Positions 42,207 through 51,814 of a DNA stretch of 64,000 nucleotides are shown one piece after another (the first letter of the stretch is position 1; each line of letters opens with the position of its first letter). The notes beneath the pieces are model-generated. The model did no database searches. It was not told where the DNA came from and was given only the letters and a program-made list of their open reading frames with translations. The stretch covers positions 1-64,000 of the forward strand of contig CALETE010000042.1 of NCBI GenBank assembly GCA_937920085.1, written 5' to 3'. Both the position numbers and the translations under genes were made by a program. Source of the DNA: an uncultured Alphaproteobacteria bacterium (lineage in GTDB: Bacteria; Pseudomonadota; Alphaproteobacteria; Caulobacterales; Caulobacteraceae).

Positions 42207-43739
42207 GTGAAGCATATCCTGGATGAGTTGGAGCGGCGTCGTGAGGAGGCCCGCCAGGGCGGCGGCGAAAAGCGGATCGCCAACCAGCACGCCAAGGGCA
42301 AGCTGACGGCGCGGGAGCGTCTGGAACTGCTGCTCGACGATGGTTCCTTCGAAGAGTTCGATATGTTCGTCGAACACCGCGCCACCGACTTCGGCATGGC
42401 CGACAACAAGATCGCCGGCGATGGGGTGGTCACGGGATGGGGCACGATCAATGGCCGGGTGGTCTTTGTGTTTTCCAAGGACTTCACCGTGTTCGGCGGG
42501 TCGCTGTCCAACGCCCACGCCCGTAAGATCGTCAAGGTGCAGGAACAGGCCCTGAAGATGGGCGCGCCGATCATCGGCTTGTTCGATGCCGGTGGGGCGC
42601 GAATCCAAGAGGGGGTCGACGGCCTGGCGGGTTATGCCGACATCTTCCTGCAGAACACCCTGGCCTCCGGGGTCATTCCACAGATCAGCGTGATTATGGG
42701 CCCCTGCGCCGGGGGCGACGTCTATTCCCCGGCCATTACCGACTTCATCTTCATGGTGAAGGATACCAGCTACATGTACGTGACCGGCCCCGATGTGGTG
42801 AAGACGGTCACCCACGAGGAAGTCACCCACGAAGAGCTCGGCGGCTATCGCATCCACGCCATGAAGTCCGGGGTTGCTGACGGTGCCTTCGAGAACGATC
42901 TGGAGGCCCTAACCCAGGTTCGCCGCCTGATCGACTTCCTACCCGCCTCCAACCGGGAAAAGCCGCCGGTCCGTGAGAGCTTTGACAATCCCGATCGGGA
43001 AGAGCCCAGCCTCGACACCCTGATCCCGTCAAACCCGAACAAGCCTTACGACATGAAGGAACTGATCCTGAAGGTCGTGGACGAGGCCGACTTCTTCGAA
43101 ATTTCCCCCGACTTCGCCAAAAACATCATCTGTGGTTTCAGCCGCATGGACGGTGCCACCATCGGCATTGTTGCCAACCAGCCCCAGGTGCTGGCGGGGG
43201 TTCTGGACATCGACTCTAGCCGCAAGGCCGCCCGTTTCGTACGGTTCTGCGATGCCTTTGATATCCCCCTGGTGACCCTTGTGGACGTGCCGGGCTTCAT
43301 GCCGGGCACCAAGCAGGAGCAGGGGGGCCTGATCCGCCACGGTGCCAAGCTGCTGTTTGCCTATGCCGAGGCTACCGTGCCCAAGGTGACCCTGATCACC
43401 CGTAAGGCCTATGGCGGCGCCTATGACGTCATGAGCTCCAAGCACCTGCGCGGCGACATCAACTATGCTTGGCCGACCGCTGAGATCGCGGTCATGGGCG
43501 CCAAGGGGGCTGTGGAGATTATCTTCCGCTCAGAGATCGGCGATCCCGACGCTATCGCCGCCCGCACGGCGGAGTATCAAGACCGCTTCGCCAATCCCTT
43601 CGTCGCCGCCTCTCGGGGCTATATCGACGACGTGGTCAGCCCGCGCATGACCCGCAAGCGGATTTCCAGGGCGCTCAAGAACCTCAAGGGCAAGGTTCTG
43701 ACCAATCCCTGGAAGAAGCACGACAACATCCCGCTCTAG
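42207..43739 (+). CDS. pccB: Propionyl-CoA carboxylase beta (carboxyltransferase) subunit
   Basis: A 510-residue biotin-dependent carboxyltransferase. Features are HILDELERRREEARQGGGEKRI, SKDFTVFGGSLS, GLFDAGGARIQEGVDGLAGY, VPGFMPGTKQEQGGLIRHGAKLLFAYAEATVPKVTLITRKAYGGAYDVMSSKHL. The Asp at the acyl-CoA-selecting position cannot be judged by eye, so acetyl- versus propionyl-CoA preference is inferred from best overall resemblance to PccB. The GTG at 42207 is preceded by AAGGGG; the frame reaches back to 42153. Its partner pccA lies 2 kb downstream on the same strand, past two opposite-strand genes. Confidence 0.92.
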   Translation: MKHILDELERRREEARQGGGEKRIANQHAKGKLTARERLELLLDDGSFEEFDMFVEHRATDFGMADNKIAGDGVVTGWGTINGRVVFVFSKDFTVFGGSLSNAHARKIVKVQEQALKMGAPIIGLFDAGGARIQEGVDGLAGYADIFLQNTLASGVIPQISVIMGPCAGGDVYSPAITDFIFMVKDTSYMYVTGPDVVKTVTHEEVTHEELGGYRIHAMKSGVADGAFENDLEALTQVRRLIDFLPASNREKPPVRESFDNPDREEPSLDTLIPSNPNKPYDMKELILKVVDEADFFEISPDFAKNIICGFSRMDGATIGIVANQPQVLAGVLDIDSSRKAARFVRFCDAFDIPLVTLVDVPGFMPGTKQEQGGLIRHGAKLLFAYAEATVPKVTLITRKAYGGAYDVMSSKHLRGDINYAWPTAEIAVMGAKGAVEIIFRSEIGDPDAIAARTAEYQDRFANPFVAASRGYIDDVVSPRMTRKRISRALKNLKGKVLTNPWKKHDNIPL

Positions 43740-43750
43740 GCCGTGGAGCC

Positions 43751-45073
43751 CTAAGGCCTAACACCCTTGCCGTCGGCCTTGTAGACCACGCCGCCCTTCA
43801 TCACGAAGGCGACCCGCTCAAGCTCGGTCACATCGGCCAGGGGATCTCCCGACACGGCGATGATGTCGGCATAGCGGCCAGCCTGGACCGAGCCGATGTC
43901 AGCTGCCTTGCCCAGGAGGTCAGAACCGCCAGCCGTCGCCGAGAGGATGGCGTCCATGGGGGTCAGGCCCGCCTTGACCATCAGGGCGAATTCCTTGCCG
44001 TTGTCGCCGTGGGGGGCCAGGCCTTCGTCGGTGCCGAAGGCGATCTTGACGCCGGCCTTGAAGGCGTCGCCTAGATTTTTGATCAACACAGGGCCAACCT
44101 TCAAAGCCTTGGCGGCGGAGGAGGGGTTCAGCTGTTCAGGATGGGCCCGGGCGATCTTCATGGCCGTGTCGCCCACCAGCAGGGTGGGGACCAGATAGGT
44201 CCCATGGGCCTTCATCAGCTTGTAGGATTCGGCGTCGGCGAAGGAACCATGCTCGATGGAGTCGACGCCAAGGGTCACGGCCTTATTGATGGCCTCCGTC
44301 CCGTGAGCGTGGGCGGCAACCTTCATGCCCAGGCTATGGGCGGTGTCGACCACGGCCTTGATCTCATCGTCGGCCATGAGCTGTTCATTGGGATTATCGC
44401 CAATGCTGAGCACCCCGCCGCTGGGCATGATCTTGATCAGGTCGACCCCTTGGCGATGCATGGTGCGCACGATCCGGCGCGCGGCCTCAGGGCTGTCCAA
44501 CAGGGAGTCTGCCCAGCCTGGGTGGGTCAGTTCAGAGTCGAGACCATTGGCCGGATCGCCATGGCCGCCAGTGGGGCCTAGGGGCGCGCCCGCCACATAG
44601 AGCCTGGGACCTGGAATGATGCCCCGGGCTATGGCGCGCTTTTCTGCTACCACCAGATCGGTATTGCCGCCCACGTCGCGGACGGTCGTAAAGCCCGCCT
44701 GCAGGGTGCGCCATGCCGCGCCGACTGAGACGAAGCTATCATCAAAGGCCGAGCGGGTGACGGCTTCTACCACCGGGTTACCGCCGTCGAACTGGCTCGT
44801 GATGTGGTCGTGTGCGTCGATCAGGCCTGGCAAGACCGTGCCCTTGGTTAGGTCGATGACGTCTGCACCGGCGGGTGTGACATATCCAGGCTCGACGCTG
44901 GTAATCCGATCGTCGTGGATCAGGATGGAGACTTCCGACCGTGGGGTCTTGCTCAGGCCGTCTATCAAGCGACCGGCGTGGATCACCACATCCTTGGCCA
45001 AGGCCGGACCGCTAAGCGCGACGCAAGTAGAAACGAGGAGGCCAGCGAGGCGGCGGGTTTTGAGCTTGGGCAT
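43751..45073 (-). CDS. Secreted metal-dependent amidohydrolase
   Basis: A 440-residue imidazolonepropionase-like amidohydrolase with a signal peptide (RLAGLLVSTCVALSGPALA). The metal-binding HxH is in GLIDAHDHITSQ, with other ligands in MKVAAHAHGTEAI and SIEHGSFADAES, and a late Asp in AFGTDEGLAPHGDNG. It acts in the periplasm, probably on a dipeptide or lactam-like substrate. It lies between the pcc genes on the opposite strand, 11 bp from the pccB stop. Confidence 0.88.
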   Translation of the reverse strand: MPKLKTRRLAGLLVSTCVALSGPALAKDVVIHAGRLIDGLSKTPRSEVSILIHDDRITSVEPGYVTPAGADVIDLTKGTVLPGLIDAHDHITSQFDGGNPVVEAVTRSAFDDSFVSVGAAWRTLQAGFTTVRDVGGNTDLVVAEKRAIARGIIPGPRLYVAGAPLGPTGGHGDPANGLDSELTHPGWADSLLDSPEAARRIVRTMHRQGVDLIKIMPSGGVLSIGDNPNEQLMADDEIKAVVDTAHSLGMKVAAHAHGTEAINKAVTLGVDSIEHGSFADAESYKLMKAHGTYLVPTLLVGDTAMKIARAHPEQLNPSSAAKALKVGPVLIKNLGDAFKAGVKIAFGTDEGLAPHGDNGKEFALMVKAGLTPMDAILSATAGGSDLLGKAADIGSVQAGRYADIIAVSGDPLADVTELERVAFVMKGGVVYKADGKGVRP

Positions 45074-45134
45074 TGGCGATCCGTGGGGCTGAATTAGTCC
45101 CCTGGATTGGACCTAATCCCCCACCGCCGTCAAA

Positions 45135-45632
45135 TCATCCCTTGTCGATGGCCGCCATGGCCAAGGCATCGCCGCGGTCTAAGGGGTCGCGCAGGGACTC
45201 TTCGGCCTGAACAAATTCCAGGGAGACCGAGTTGATGCAATAGCGCAGCCCGGTCGGCGGTGGGCCGTCGGGGAAGACGTGGCCCTGATGGCTGTCGCAA
45301 CGGGCGCAGCGGGTTTCGACACGGAGCATGCCATAGCTTGTGTCGCGCACACCCAGGACATGGCTCTGTTCAAACGGCGTGTGGAAGCTGGGCCAGCCCG
45401 TACCGCTTTCAAACTTGGTCTTGGCCTTGAAGAGCGGCAGGCCGCAGAGGCGGCAGCAGTAGTCGCCGTCCTCCTTGTTGTCCAAAAGACCACCACAGAA
45501 TGGCGCTTCGGTTCCATGATGCAGCAGAACATCGGCTTCTTCGCGGCTCAGACCGCTTTCCAAGCGCTTGCGTTCCGTTGCGTCGGGGGGTGTCAAATCA
45601 AATCTCGAGGGGGAGGCGGCTGGCTTGTCCAT
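45135..45632 (-). CDS. msrB: Peptide-methionine (R)-S-oxide reductase
   Basis: A 165-residue MsrB that repairs oxidised methionine. It shows the two zinc CxxC pairs (CCRLCG and CARCDSHQGH), the substrate loop GTGWPSFHTPF and the catalytic Cys of RYCINSVSLEF. No signal peptide, so it acts in the cytoplasm. The ATG at 45632 has AGAG upstream; a GTG at 45641 is another candidate. Divergent from pccA. Confidence 0.94.
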   Translation of the reverse strand: MDKPAASPSRFDLTPPDATERKRLESGLSREEADVLLHHGTEAPFCGGLLDNKEDGDYCCRLCGLPLFKAKTKFESGTGWPSFHTPFEQSHVLGVRDTSYGMLRVETRCARCDSHQGHVFPDGPPPTGLRYCINSVSLEFVQAEESLRDPLDRGDALAMAAIDKG

Positions 45633-45724
45633 GTGGTCCACTCTAAAGTCTTTGTCTGGTCTACGAAAGCGCCCGTCTTAGGGTTACACCGTCGCATCGA
45701 CATAACAGTTCCAAGTCGAGGTCC

Positions 45725-47707
45725 ATGTTTACGAAAATCCTGATCGCCAATCGCGGCGAAATCGCAGTCCGGATCATCAAGACCTGTCGTCGGATGGGGA
45801 TCGCAACTGTTGTGGTTTATTCCGAGGCTGACGCCGACTCCATGGCCGTGGAAATGGCTGACGAGACGGTGTTCATCGGGCCAGCACCTGCGGCGCAGAG
45901 TTATCTGGTGGCTGACAAGATCGTGGCAGCCTGTCGGCAAACCGGTGCCCAAGCTGTGCACCCCGGCTTTGGCTTCCTCTCGGAAAACGCCGGCTTCGCA
46001 AAGCGATTGGCGGAAGAGGGAATCGTCTTCATCGGTCCTAATCCCCACGCCATCGAGGCCATGGGCGATAAGATCGAGAGCAAGAAGTTTGCAGCTCGGG
46101 CCAATGTCTCCGTCGTCCCCGGCCATGTGGGTGAAATTGATGACACGGCCCACGCCATCAAGATCAGTGAGGACATCGGCTATCCGGTGATGATCAAGGC
46201 CTCTGCCGGCGGCGGCGGCAAGGGTATCCGTGTCGCCTGGAACCGTCAGGACGTGGAAGAGGGCTTCCCCGCCGTTCGGGCTGAAGCCAAGGCGAGCTTC
46301 GGCGACGACCGAATCTTCATCGAGAAATTCATCGAGAGCCCCCGGCATATCGAAATCCAGGTGCTCGGCGACAAGCATGGCCATGTGGTCCATCTGTTTG
46401 AGCGGGAGTGCTCAATCCAGCGCCGCAATCAAAAGGTCATCGAAGAAGCACCTTCGCCACTTCTGGATGAAGCGACCCGCGCCGCCATGGGCACCCAAGC
46501 CGTAGCCCTGGCTAAGGCCGTGAACTATGACAGCGCCGGAACGGTGGAGTTCGTGGCCGGCCAGGATAAGTCGTTCTTCTTCCTGGAAATGAACACCCGC
46601 TTGCAGGTGGAGCATCCGGTCACGGAACTGATCACCGGCGTGGACCTTGTGGAACAGATGATCCGCTCAGCCTATGGCGAGCCCCTAGCTTTTGAGCAGA
46701 AGGACCTTGCCATCAACGGCTGGGCCATTGAGAGCCGGATCTATGCCGAGGACCCCTATCGGGGCTTCCTGCCGTCCATCGGTCGCCTTGTGCGCTATGC
46801 GCCACCGCAGGAGGGGACCCTCAGTGATGGCACCATTGTCCGCAATGATGCCGGGGTCCGCGAGGGCGACGAAATCTCCATGTTCTATGATCCGATGATC
46901 TCCAAGCTGTCCACCTGGGCACCGACGCGGCTGGCAGCGATAGATGTCATGGGCCGCGCCCTGGAAGACTTCCACATTGAAGGCCTGGGCCAGAACATCC
47001 CTTTCCTGGCCGCGGTTATGGATCAGGATCGGTTCCGGTCGGGCAAGCTTTCGACCAACTATATCAAGGATGAATTCCCCGAGGGCTTTAACGGCACGTC
47101 GCCAACCGATTTCCAGCGGGACCTGGTGGCCTCCGTCGCCTGCGCCATGCAGCAGATCCAGACCAAGCGGACCTCGCCTAATCTCGTCCGCGACGAATGG
47201 GTTGTGATCACTGGGTCACAAACCCGCCACGTAAAGCTCGCCAATGGCGGCGGTGAGTACAAGATGACAATGGTTGAGGACGACCGCACGGTGGTGCTCA
47301 GCGACATTGGCTGGCGGCCTGGGGATCCAAGCTTCCGCGCCAGGCTGGATGGGGTCGCGTTTACCTGTGCCGTAAGGCCCGCCCCAGAGGGCTATTTTAT
47401 CCGACACCGGGCCGCGAGCCTGCGGGTTCTGGTCCTATCGCCACGGTCGGCGGAACTGCATGCTAAGCTGCCGCCGAAGAAGGCTGCTGACACGTCGAAG
47501 ATGATCCTGTCGCCCATGCCGGGCTTGGTGGTCAGCCTTGACGTCGTCGCGGGCCAGACGGTGCGGTCTGGGGAGGCTGTGGCCGTAATCGAGGCCATGA
47601 AGATGCAAAACATCATCCGAGCCGAGCGCGATGGCGTGGTGAAGTCCGTCGGCGCTGCGGCAGGGGACTCGGTGGCGGCGGATGAGGTCTTGCTGGAGCT
47701 GGTCTAG
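45725..47707 (+). CDS. pccA: Propionyl/acetyl-CoA carboxylase alpha subunit (biotin carboxylase + BCCP)
   Basis: A 660-residue three-domain subunit. The biotin carboxylase part (1-445) has KILIANRGEIAVRII, the ATP-grasp loop KASAGGGGKGIRVAW and EMNTRLQVEHPVTE. A linker with the BT domain follows. The C-terminal biotinyl domain has EAMKMQN, whose Lys is biotinylated. Together with PccB it makes methylmalonyl-CoA from propionyl-CoA. Its last codons overlap the convergent lipB stop by 4 bp. Confidence 0.94.
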   Translation: MFTKILIANRGEIAVRIIKTCRRMGIATVVVYSEADADSMAVEMADETVFIGPAPAAQSYLVADKIVAACRQTGAQAVHPGFGFLSENAGFAKRLAEEGIVFIGPNPHAIEAMGDKIESKKFAARANVSVVPGHVGEIDDTAHAIKISEDIGYPVMIKASAGGGGKGIRVAWNRQDVEEGFPAVRAEAKASFGDDRIFIEKFIESPRHIEIQVLGDKHGHVVHLFERECSIQRRNQKVIEEAPSPLLDEATRAAMGTQAVALAKAVNYDSAGTVEFVAGQDKSFFFLEMNTRLQVEHPVTELITGVDLVEQMIRSAYGEPLAFEQKDLAINGWAIESRIYAEDPYRGFLPSIGRLVRYAPPQEGTLSDGTIVRNDAGVREGDEISMFYDPMISKLSTWAPTRLAAIDVMGRALEDFHIEGLGQNIPFLAAVMDQDRFRSGKLSTNYIKDEFPEGFNGTSPTDFQRDLVASVACAMQQIQTKRTSPNLVRDEWVVITGSQTRHVKLANGGGEYKMTMVEDDRTVVLSDIGWRPGDPSFRARLDGVAFTCAVRPAPEGYFIRHRAASLRVLVLSPRSAELHAKLPPKKAADTSKMILSPMPGLVVSLDVVAGQTVRSGEAVAVIEAMKMQNIIRAERDGVVKSVGAAAGDSVAADEVLLELV

Positions 47708-48441
47708 GGTGCGGGGCAAGCGGGGGGCGCTACCGTCTGGCAGGGTCCGAAGACCTCCAAAAAGGCCGCCTTCAGCGCGGCGTCCGCCTCATCCATTGTG
47801 ACAGGCAGGCCAAGGTCTATCAGGCTGGTCACCCCGTGCTCGGTTTGGCCGCAGGGGACGATGCCTGAGAAGTGACCTAGGTCGGGCTCTACGTTCAATG
47901 AGATCCCGTGGAAGGACACCCATTTGCGGAGCTTGACACCAATGGCAGCGATCTTGTCTTCGCGAGGTGGCAGGCCCGGCGTCTTACGCTCAACCCAGAC
48001 CCCGACACGGCCGTTGCGAATCTGACCTTCTACGTTGAACCGAAGGAGAGCGGCGATGACCCAGGTTTCCAGGGCGGCTACAAACCTTCTAACGTCACGC
48101 TCCCGGGCTGTCAGATCGAGCATGACATAGGCCACCCTCTGCCCCGGGCCGTGATAGGTGAATTGACCGCCGCGCCCGGACTGAAAAACCGGAAAGCGCT
48201 CTGGCTCCAATAGGTCGCTTGGTTTGGCTGAGACGCCCGCTGTGTAAAGGGCAGGGTGCTCCAAAAGCCAAACGAGTTCCGGGGCCTTGCCTTCGGCGAT
48301 GGCAAGTGCGCGCGATTCCATCGCCGAAACGGCTTGGTCGTATCCCACGGGTGCATGTGAGATCGCCCAATCCACAGGTATGCCATCTTTTCTGCCGAAA
48401 ATTGGCGAGGACGGTGCGGAGCTTAACGACCGGTTCAGCAT
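47704..48441 (-). CDS. lipB: Octanoyl-[ACP]:protein N-octanoyltransferase
   Basis: A 245-residue LipB that moves octanoate from ACP to lipoyl domains. Motifs are the substrate loop GRGGQFTYHGPGQ, the catalytic Lys region KIAAIGVKLRKWVSFHGISLNV and the catalytic Cys in GIVPCG. The start is uncertain: ATG at 48441 (MLNRSLS) or at 48480; neither has a clear ribosome-binding site. Confidence 0.93.
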   Translation of the reverse strand: MLNRSLSSAPSSPIFGRKDGIPVDWAISHAPVGYDQAVSAMESRALAIAEGKAPELVWLLEHPALYTAGVSAKPSDLLEPERFPVFQSGRGGQFTYHGPGQRVAYVMLDLTARERDVRRFVAALETWVIAALLRFNVEGQIRNGRVGVWVERKTPGLPPREDKIAAIGVKLRKWVSFHGISLNVEPDLGHFSGIVPCGQTEHGVTSLIDLGLPVTMDEADAALKAAFLEVFGPCQTVAPPACPAP

Positions 48442-48521
48442 AACGCCCACATGATGGCGAGGATTGGAACAAGTCGCCATGGGCAGCTTGTTTTCGTTCG
48501 GGAATTCAAAGGTCCAGTATC

Positions 48522-48776
48522 TTGACTCAAGTCAACTCCGTTAATGTCGAAATTTCAGTGGTTCTCGGGCGTTCGGTCCTGCCCATGGCCCAGCTGCTGA
48601 AAATGGGTCGGGGCGCGGTGATTCCTTTGGACGCCACGGCCAATGACGAAGTCTGGATCTTGGCCAACAATTACCCTGTGGCCCGGGGGGAAATCCAAAT
48701 TAATGACGAGCGAATTTCGATAGCCGTCACCGGCCCTGCCGATGTCTATGACTTTTTGGCGGGCGGAAACTCGTAG
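48522..48776 (+). CDS. fliN: FliN/SPOA-domain flagellar switch protein
   Basis: An 84-residue FliN-type SPOA protein (VNVEISVVLGRSVLPMAQLLKMGRGAVIPLDATANDEVWILANNYPVARGEIQINDERISIAV). It forms part of the cytoplasmic C-ring of the flagellar motor. The start is the TTG at 48522, with AAGG upstream. It stands alone between lipB and a tRNA gene, with no other flagellar genes nearby. It may be the motor subunit or an orphan copy. Confidence 0.88.
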   Translation: MTQVNSVNVEISVVLGRSVLPMAQLLKMGRGAVIPLDATANDEVWILANNYPVARGEIQINDERISIAVTGPADVYDFLAGGNS

Positions 48777-48938
48777 CGCGCTTTCCCTTTGGATCGAATT
48801 ATCTAAACGGATCAAAAAGTCACAAATTCAACCGCTTAGAGTGCATATCGGGGCAATAGCCGATTTCGATTTATCCCCACGCGCTCTAAACGCTTCACAA
48901 ACCCGTCGGGCTTTGCTACGCCCCGCGGCTCACCACGC

Positions 48939-49023
48939 GCGGTCGTGGCGGAATTGGTAGACGCGCAGCGTTGAGGTCGCTGTGGGGCAACCCGTGGAAG
49001 TTCGAGTCTTCTCGACCGCACCA
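48939..49023 (+). tRNA. tRNA-Leu (anticodon GAG)
   Basis: A class II cloverleaf of 85 nt: acceptor GCGGTCG/CGACCGC, D-arm GCG/CGC, anticodon stem CAGCG/CGCTG with loop TTGAGGT (anticodon GAG, leucine CUC/CUU), a long variable arm, T-arm with TTCGAGT and an encoded CCA end at 49021-49023. Confidence 0.97.
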
Positions 49024-49090
49024 GTGATACAGAGTCTAAGCCAAGGCTGACGAAACGACGAGTCGACGCATCTAGAAGGGGGAGGTCCGC

Positions 49091-50533
49091 ATGAGCCGCG
49101 ACGCCGATCACCTTGAGGATGCTCGCCCTATCGCTGATCTGACAACGACCTCTGAGGTCGCCGAAGATTTGGAGGATATGGCGCTTGGTGAAGACTATGC
49201 CCTAAATCCCGACTTCGTTGCGATGGTGGTGGACGCAGCCGATCGCGGCGACGCGGAGCGGCTGCGCGAGCTCTTGGCCGCCCTGCATCCGGCCGACGTG
49301 GCCGATCTGATGGGCTTCCTCTCCCAGGGCGACCGGGAGGAGGTCCTGGCCCACCTCGATCCAGAGGCTCTGGCGGAGATCCTTTCAGAACTCGACACTG
49401 AGATTCGCGAAGAGATCCTTGAACAACTCCCATCCTCCACCCTGGCCAAGGCCCTGGGCGAGATGGACTCTGACGACGCGGTCGACGTGGTCGAGGACCT
49501 GGAAGACGACAAGCGCGCCCAGGTGCTTGCAGCCATGCCGGAAGGCGATCGGACCGCAATTGAGTCTTCGCTATCCTATGAAGAAGAAACCGCTGGCCGC
49601 CTCATGCAGCGGGAAGTGGTTTGGGCACCGCAATTCTGGTCTGTGGGACAGACCATAGATCACTTCCGGAAGGAGGCCGAGCGCCTTCCGGAGTTGTTCT
49701 TTGACATCTATGTCGTCGATCCGTCCCATAAGCCGGTGGGTGGGATTCCGGTCAGTCATCTGCTGATGACGCCTCGGGATACGCCGCTGGCGCAGATTAT
49801 GGGCCAGATCACCGAAATCCCCGTGGATATGGACCAGGAAGAGGTGGCCTATATCTTCAATAAGTATCACCTGATCTCGGCACCGGTCATTGAACCGGGC
49901 GGCCGCCTGGTGGGTCAGATTACCGTCGATGACATCGTCGGGGTTATCCAAGAGGAAAGCGAAGAGGATATTCTGGCCCTGGCCGGTGTGTCGGACGCTG
50001 GCCGTGACGCCGACATTGCCGGCATCGTGCGGGCGCGCTTGCCGTGGCTGTTGATAAACCTCGTTACTGAGGTGGTTGCCGCCTCCGTCGTGGGCGTGTT
50101 CCAGGACACTATTGCCAAGGTTATTGCCCTGGCCGTGCTCATGCCCATTGTCTCGTCCCTGGGCGGAAATGCCGGAACCCAAGCTCTGACAGTTGCCGTG
50201 CGCGCCCTGGCTAGCCGGGAACTCAATGCGGCCAATGCCCTGCGGGTCATTAATCGCGAGCTGATTGTCGGCCTGCTCAATGGCCTTGCCCTGGCATTGG
50301 TGATGGGGCTAGCCGTCTTTGGCTTCTATCATGATCAGAAGCTTGCCCTTGTTATGTCCCTGGCCATCATAGCCAACTTGTTTGTGGCCGCGTTTGCTGG
50401 GATCCTGGCCCCCATTGTTTTAGAACGCCTGGGCCGTGATCCCGCCGTTTCATCCTCGGTGGTCGTGACCTTTGCAACGGACTTCATGGGCTTCCTGGCC
50501 CTGCTTGGGATTGCCCGCCTCATCTATCACTAG
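49091..50533 (+). CDS. mgtE: Magnesium transporter MgtE
   Basis: A 480-residue MgtE channel. It has the acidic helical N domain (about 40-160, LLAALHPADVADLMGFLSQGDREEVLAHLDPEALAEILSEL), two CBS domains (about 165-290, VVDPSHKPVGGIPVSHLLM and YIFNKYHLISAPVIEPGGRLVGQITVDDIVGVI), and five C-terminal membrane helices with SSLGGNAGTQALTVAVR near the pore. Cytoplasmic Mg2+ closes the channel through the N and CBS domains. GGGGGAGG lies before the ATG. Confidence 0.97.
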   Translation: MSRDADHLEDARPIADLTTTSEVAEDLEDMALGEDYALNPDFVAMVVDAADRGDAERLRELLAALHPADVADLMGFLSQGDREEVLAHLDPEALAEILSELDTEIREEILEQLPSSTLAKALGEMDSDDAVDVVEDLEDDKRAQVLAAMPEGDRTAIESSLSYEEETAGRLMQREVVWAPQFWSVGQTIDHFRKEAERLPELFFDIYVVDPSHKPVGGIPVSHLLMTPRDTPLAQIMGQITEIPVDMDQEEVAYIFNKYHLISAPVIEPGGRLVGQITVDDIVGVIQEESEEDILALAGVSDAGRDADIAGIVRARLPWLLINLVTEVVAASVVGVFQDTIAKVIALAVLMPIVSSLGGNAGTQALTVAVRALASRELNAANALRVINRELIVGLLNGLALALVMGLAVFGFYHDQKLALVMSLAIIANLFVAAFAGILAPIVLERLGRDPAVSSSVVVTFATDFMGFLALLGIARLIYH

Positions 50534-50601
50534 ACCGGCCCCGTTCTTGCGGCAGGCCCTGCGGACGCCTAGGCGTTTGTGTCAATTTGGGTCAATGGGC
50601 G

Positions 50602-51744
50602 ATGAAACCGCGATATCAGGTCTCCAAAGCCGCCATAGAAATCATCAAGAGTTTTGAGGGGTTTCTTGAGGGGGCTACGCAACTCGCCGATGGGCGATGG
50701 ACGATTGGGTATGGCCACACGCGGAGCACACTTCCAGGCGCGGTCGTGTCCCAGACTGACGCAGAAGCCCTGCTGATTTATGACCTGATCTCGGTAGCTG
50801 ACGCCGTCAACACCCTGACCTTTACCCCCCTGTCCCAGAACCAATTCGATGCCCTGTGCGCCTTTGTCTATAATATTGGGACCGAGGCCTTTCAGGGGTC
50901 AGACGTCCTTCGATACATCAATGAAGGTCGCTTGCTGGAAGCGGCCTTTGCCATGGAATTTTGGCGACGTGCGGAGTTTCACGGGACCTCACAGGTCGTA
51001 GACGCCATTGTCCGTCGGCGCGCGGCGGAAAAGACTCTATTCCTCACGCCAGAGCAGGGCTGGGTGCCGGTCCCTTCGGCCACGATGCGGCCAACCCGTG
51101 ACGATGAGACTTTAGGGCCTGCGCTCAATGAGCCGGTGATCGAGCCAGCCGTCCCATCGGAGATTCCGGAGGTCTATGTCGAGCCGATTGAGGTTGCGCT
51201 TGAAGCCGTCGAGACAGCGCCTGAATCGCCAGAGCTATCAACGCCGCCTGCGTCCGACGCAGAGGTCCCGCACGATGATCTGTCCGTCAGTCCGGCCTTA
51301 CCCCTCGTGTCGGCTTCGGCTTGGCCCCTGAGCTTTGACCCTGGCGATCGCGAGTTAAGAGCCGAAATCCATCAAGATGCCCCTGAGTTCCCACCCGTGG
51401 AGCCTGACGTGGTTCCCATTCGGGAACGTTTCGGTTTGCGGCCTGAGCCGCTACCGGAGTTACTCGCGGAGCCCTCACCGGCCCAAGGCTGGAGGATTGT
51501 TGATCGTCCTCGGGTTAAGATGATGCCGATCCTCATGATCGCTGCACCGGCTTTGGCGCTTGCCGTTGGTGGTGTGTTTTGGTCAGGCCATGTGACCGAG
51601 GGCGATGGCTTGTTTCATCCGTTCCTGATTGGGGCGGTGGTCTGTCTGGTTGGGCTCGCTGGCCTCAGCTATGCCGCCTACACCTTCCTGCTTCAGTTGG
51701 GATATATTGAACCCTCCTATGACCTGGGAGATAGCGAAGGCTAG
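50602..51744 (+). CDS. spmX: SpmX-like polar scaffold with inactivated lysozyme domain
   Basis: A 380-residue protein built like Caulobacter SpmX: N-terminal T4-type lysozyme (muramidase) fold (about 1-150, KPRYQVSKAAIEIIKSFEGF, DGRWTIGYGHT, NQFDALCAFVYNIG, RRRAAEKTLFLTP), a long Pro/Glu-rich linker (about 155-310), and two C-terminal membrane helices (about 315-335 and 345-368). Glu19 is kept, but the second catalytic position (nine residues later) is Leu28 where phage lysozymes have Asp. That is the known detoxifying change of the SpmX family. SpmX places DivJ at the stalked pole; here the role is inferred. Confidence 0.88.
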   Translation: MKPRYQVSKAAIEIIKSFEGFLEGATQLADGRWTIGYGHTRSTLPGAVVSQTDAEALLIYDLISVADAVNTLTFTPLSQNQFDALCAFVYNIGTEAFQGSDVLRYINEGRLLEAAFAMEFWRRAEFHGTSQVVDAIVRRRAAEKTLFLTPEQGWVPVPSATMRPTRDDETLGPALNEPVIEPAVPSEIPEVYVEPIEVALEAVETAPESPELSTPPASDAEVPHDDLSVSPALPLVSASAWPLSFDPGDRELRAEIHQDAPEFPPVEPDVVPIRERFGLRPEPLPELLAEPSPAQGWRIVDRPRVKMMPILMIAAPALALAVGGVFWSGHVTEGDGLFHPFLIGAVVCLVGLAGLSYAAYTFLLQLGYIEPSYDLGDSEG

Positions 51745-51814
51745 GGCAAACTTTTGAGGCTGGTAGGTGCGCCGCCGCCTCGCATGGTCCGTCGGGGCAT
51801 GATAGTTTGGCCGC

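Noticed and set aside
48423..48437. CtrA-like box near the lipB start
   Set aside because: It reads TTAA-N7-TTCA, with a mismatch in the second half, and lies within or next to the coding start rather than at a promoter.
50602..51744. Phage endolysin or prophage remnant
   Set aside because: The C-terminal membrane helices, Pro-rich linker and Leu at the catalytic position fit SpmX; no other phage genes are near.
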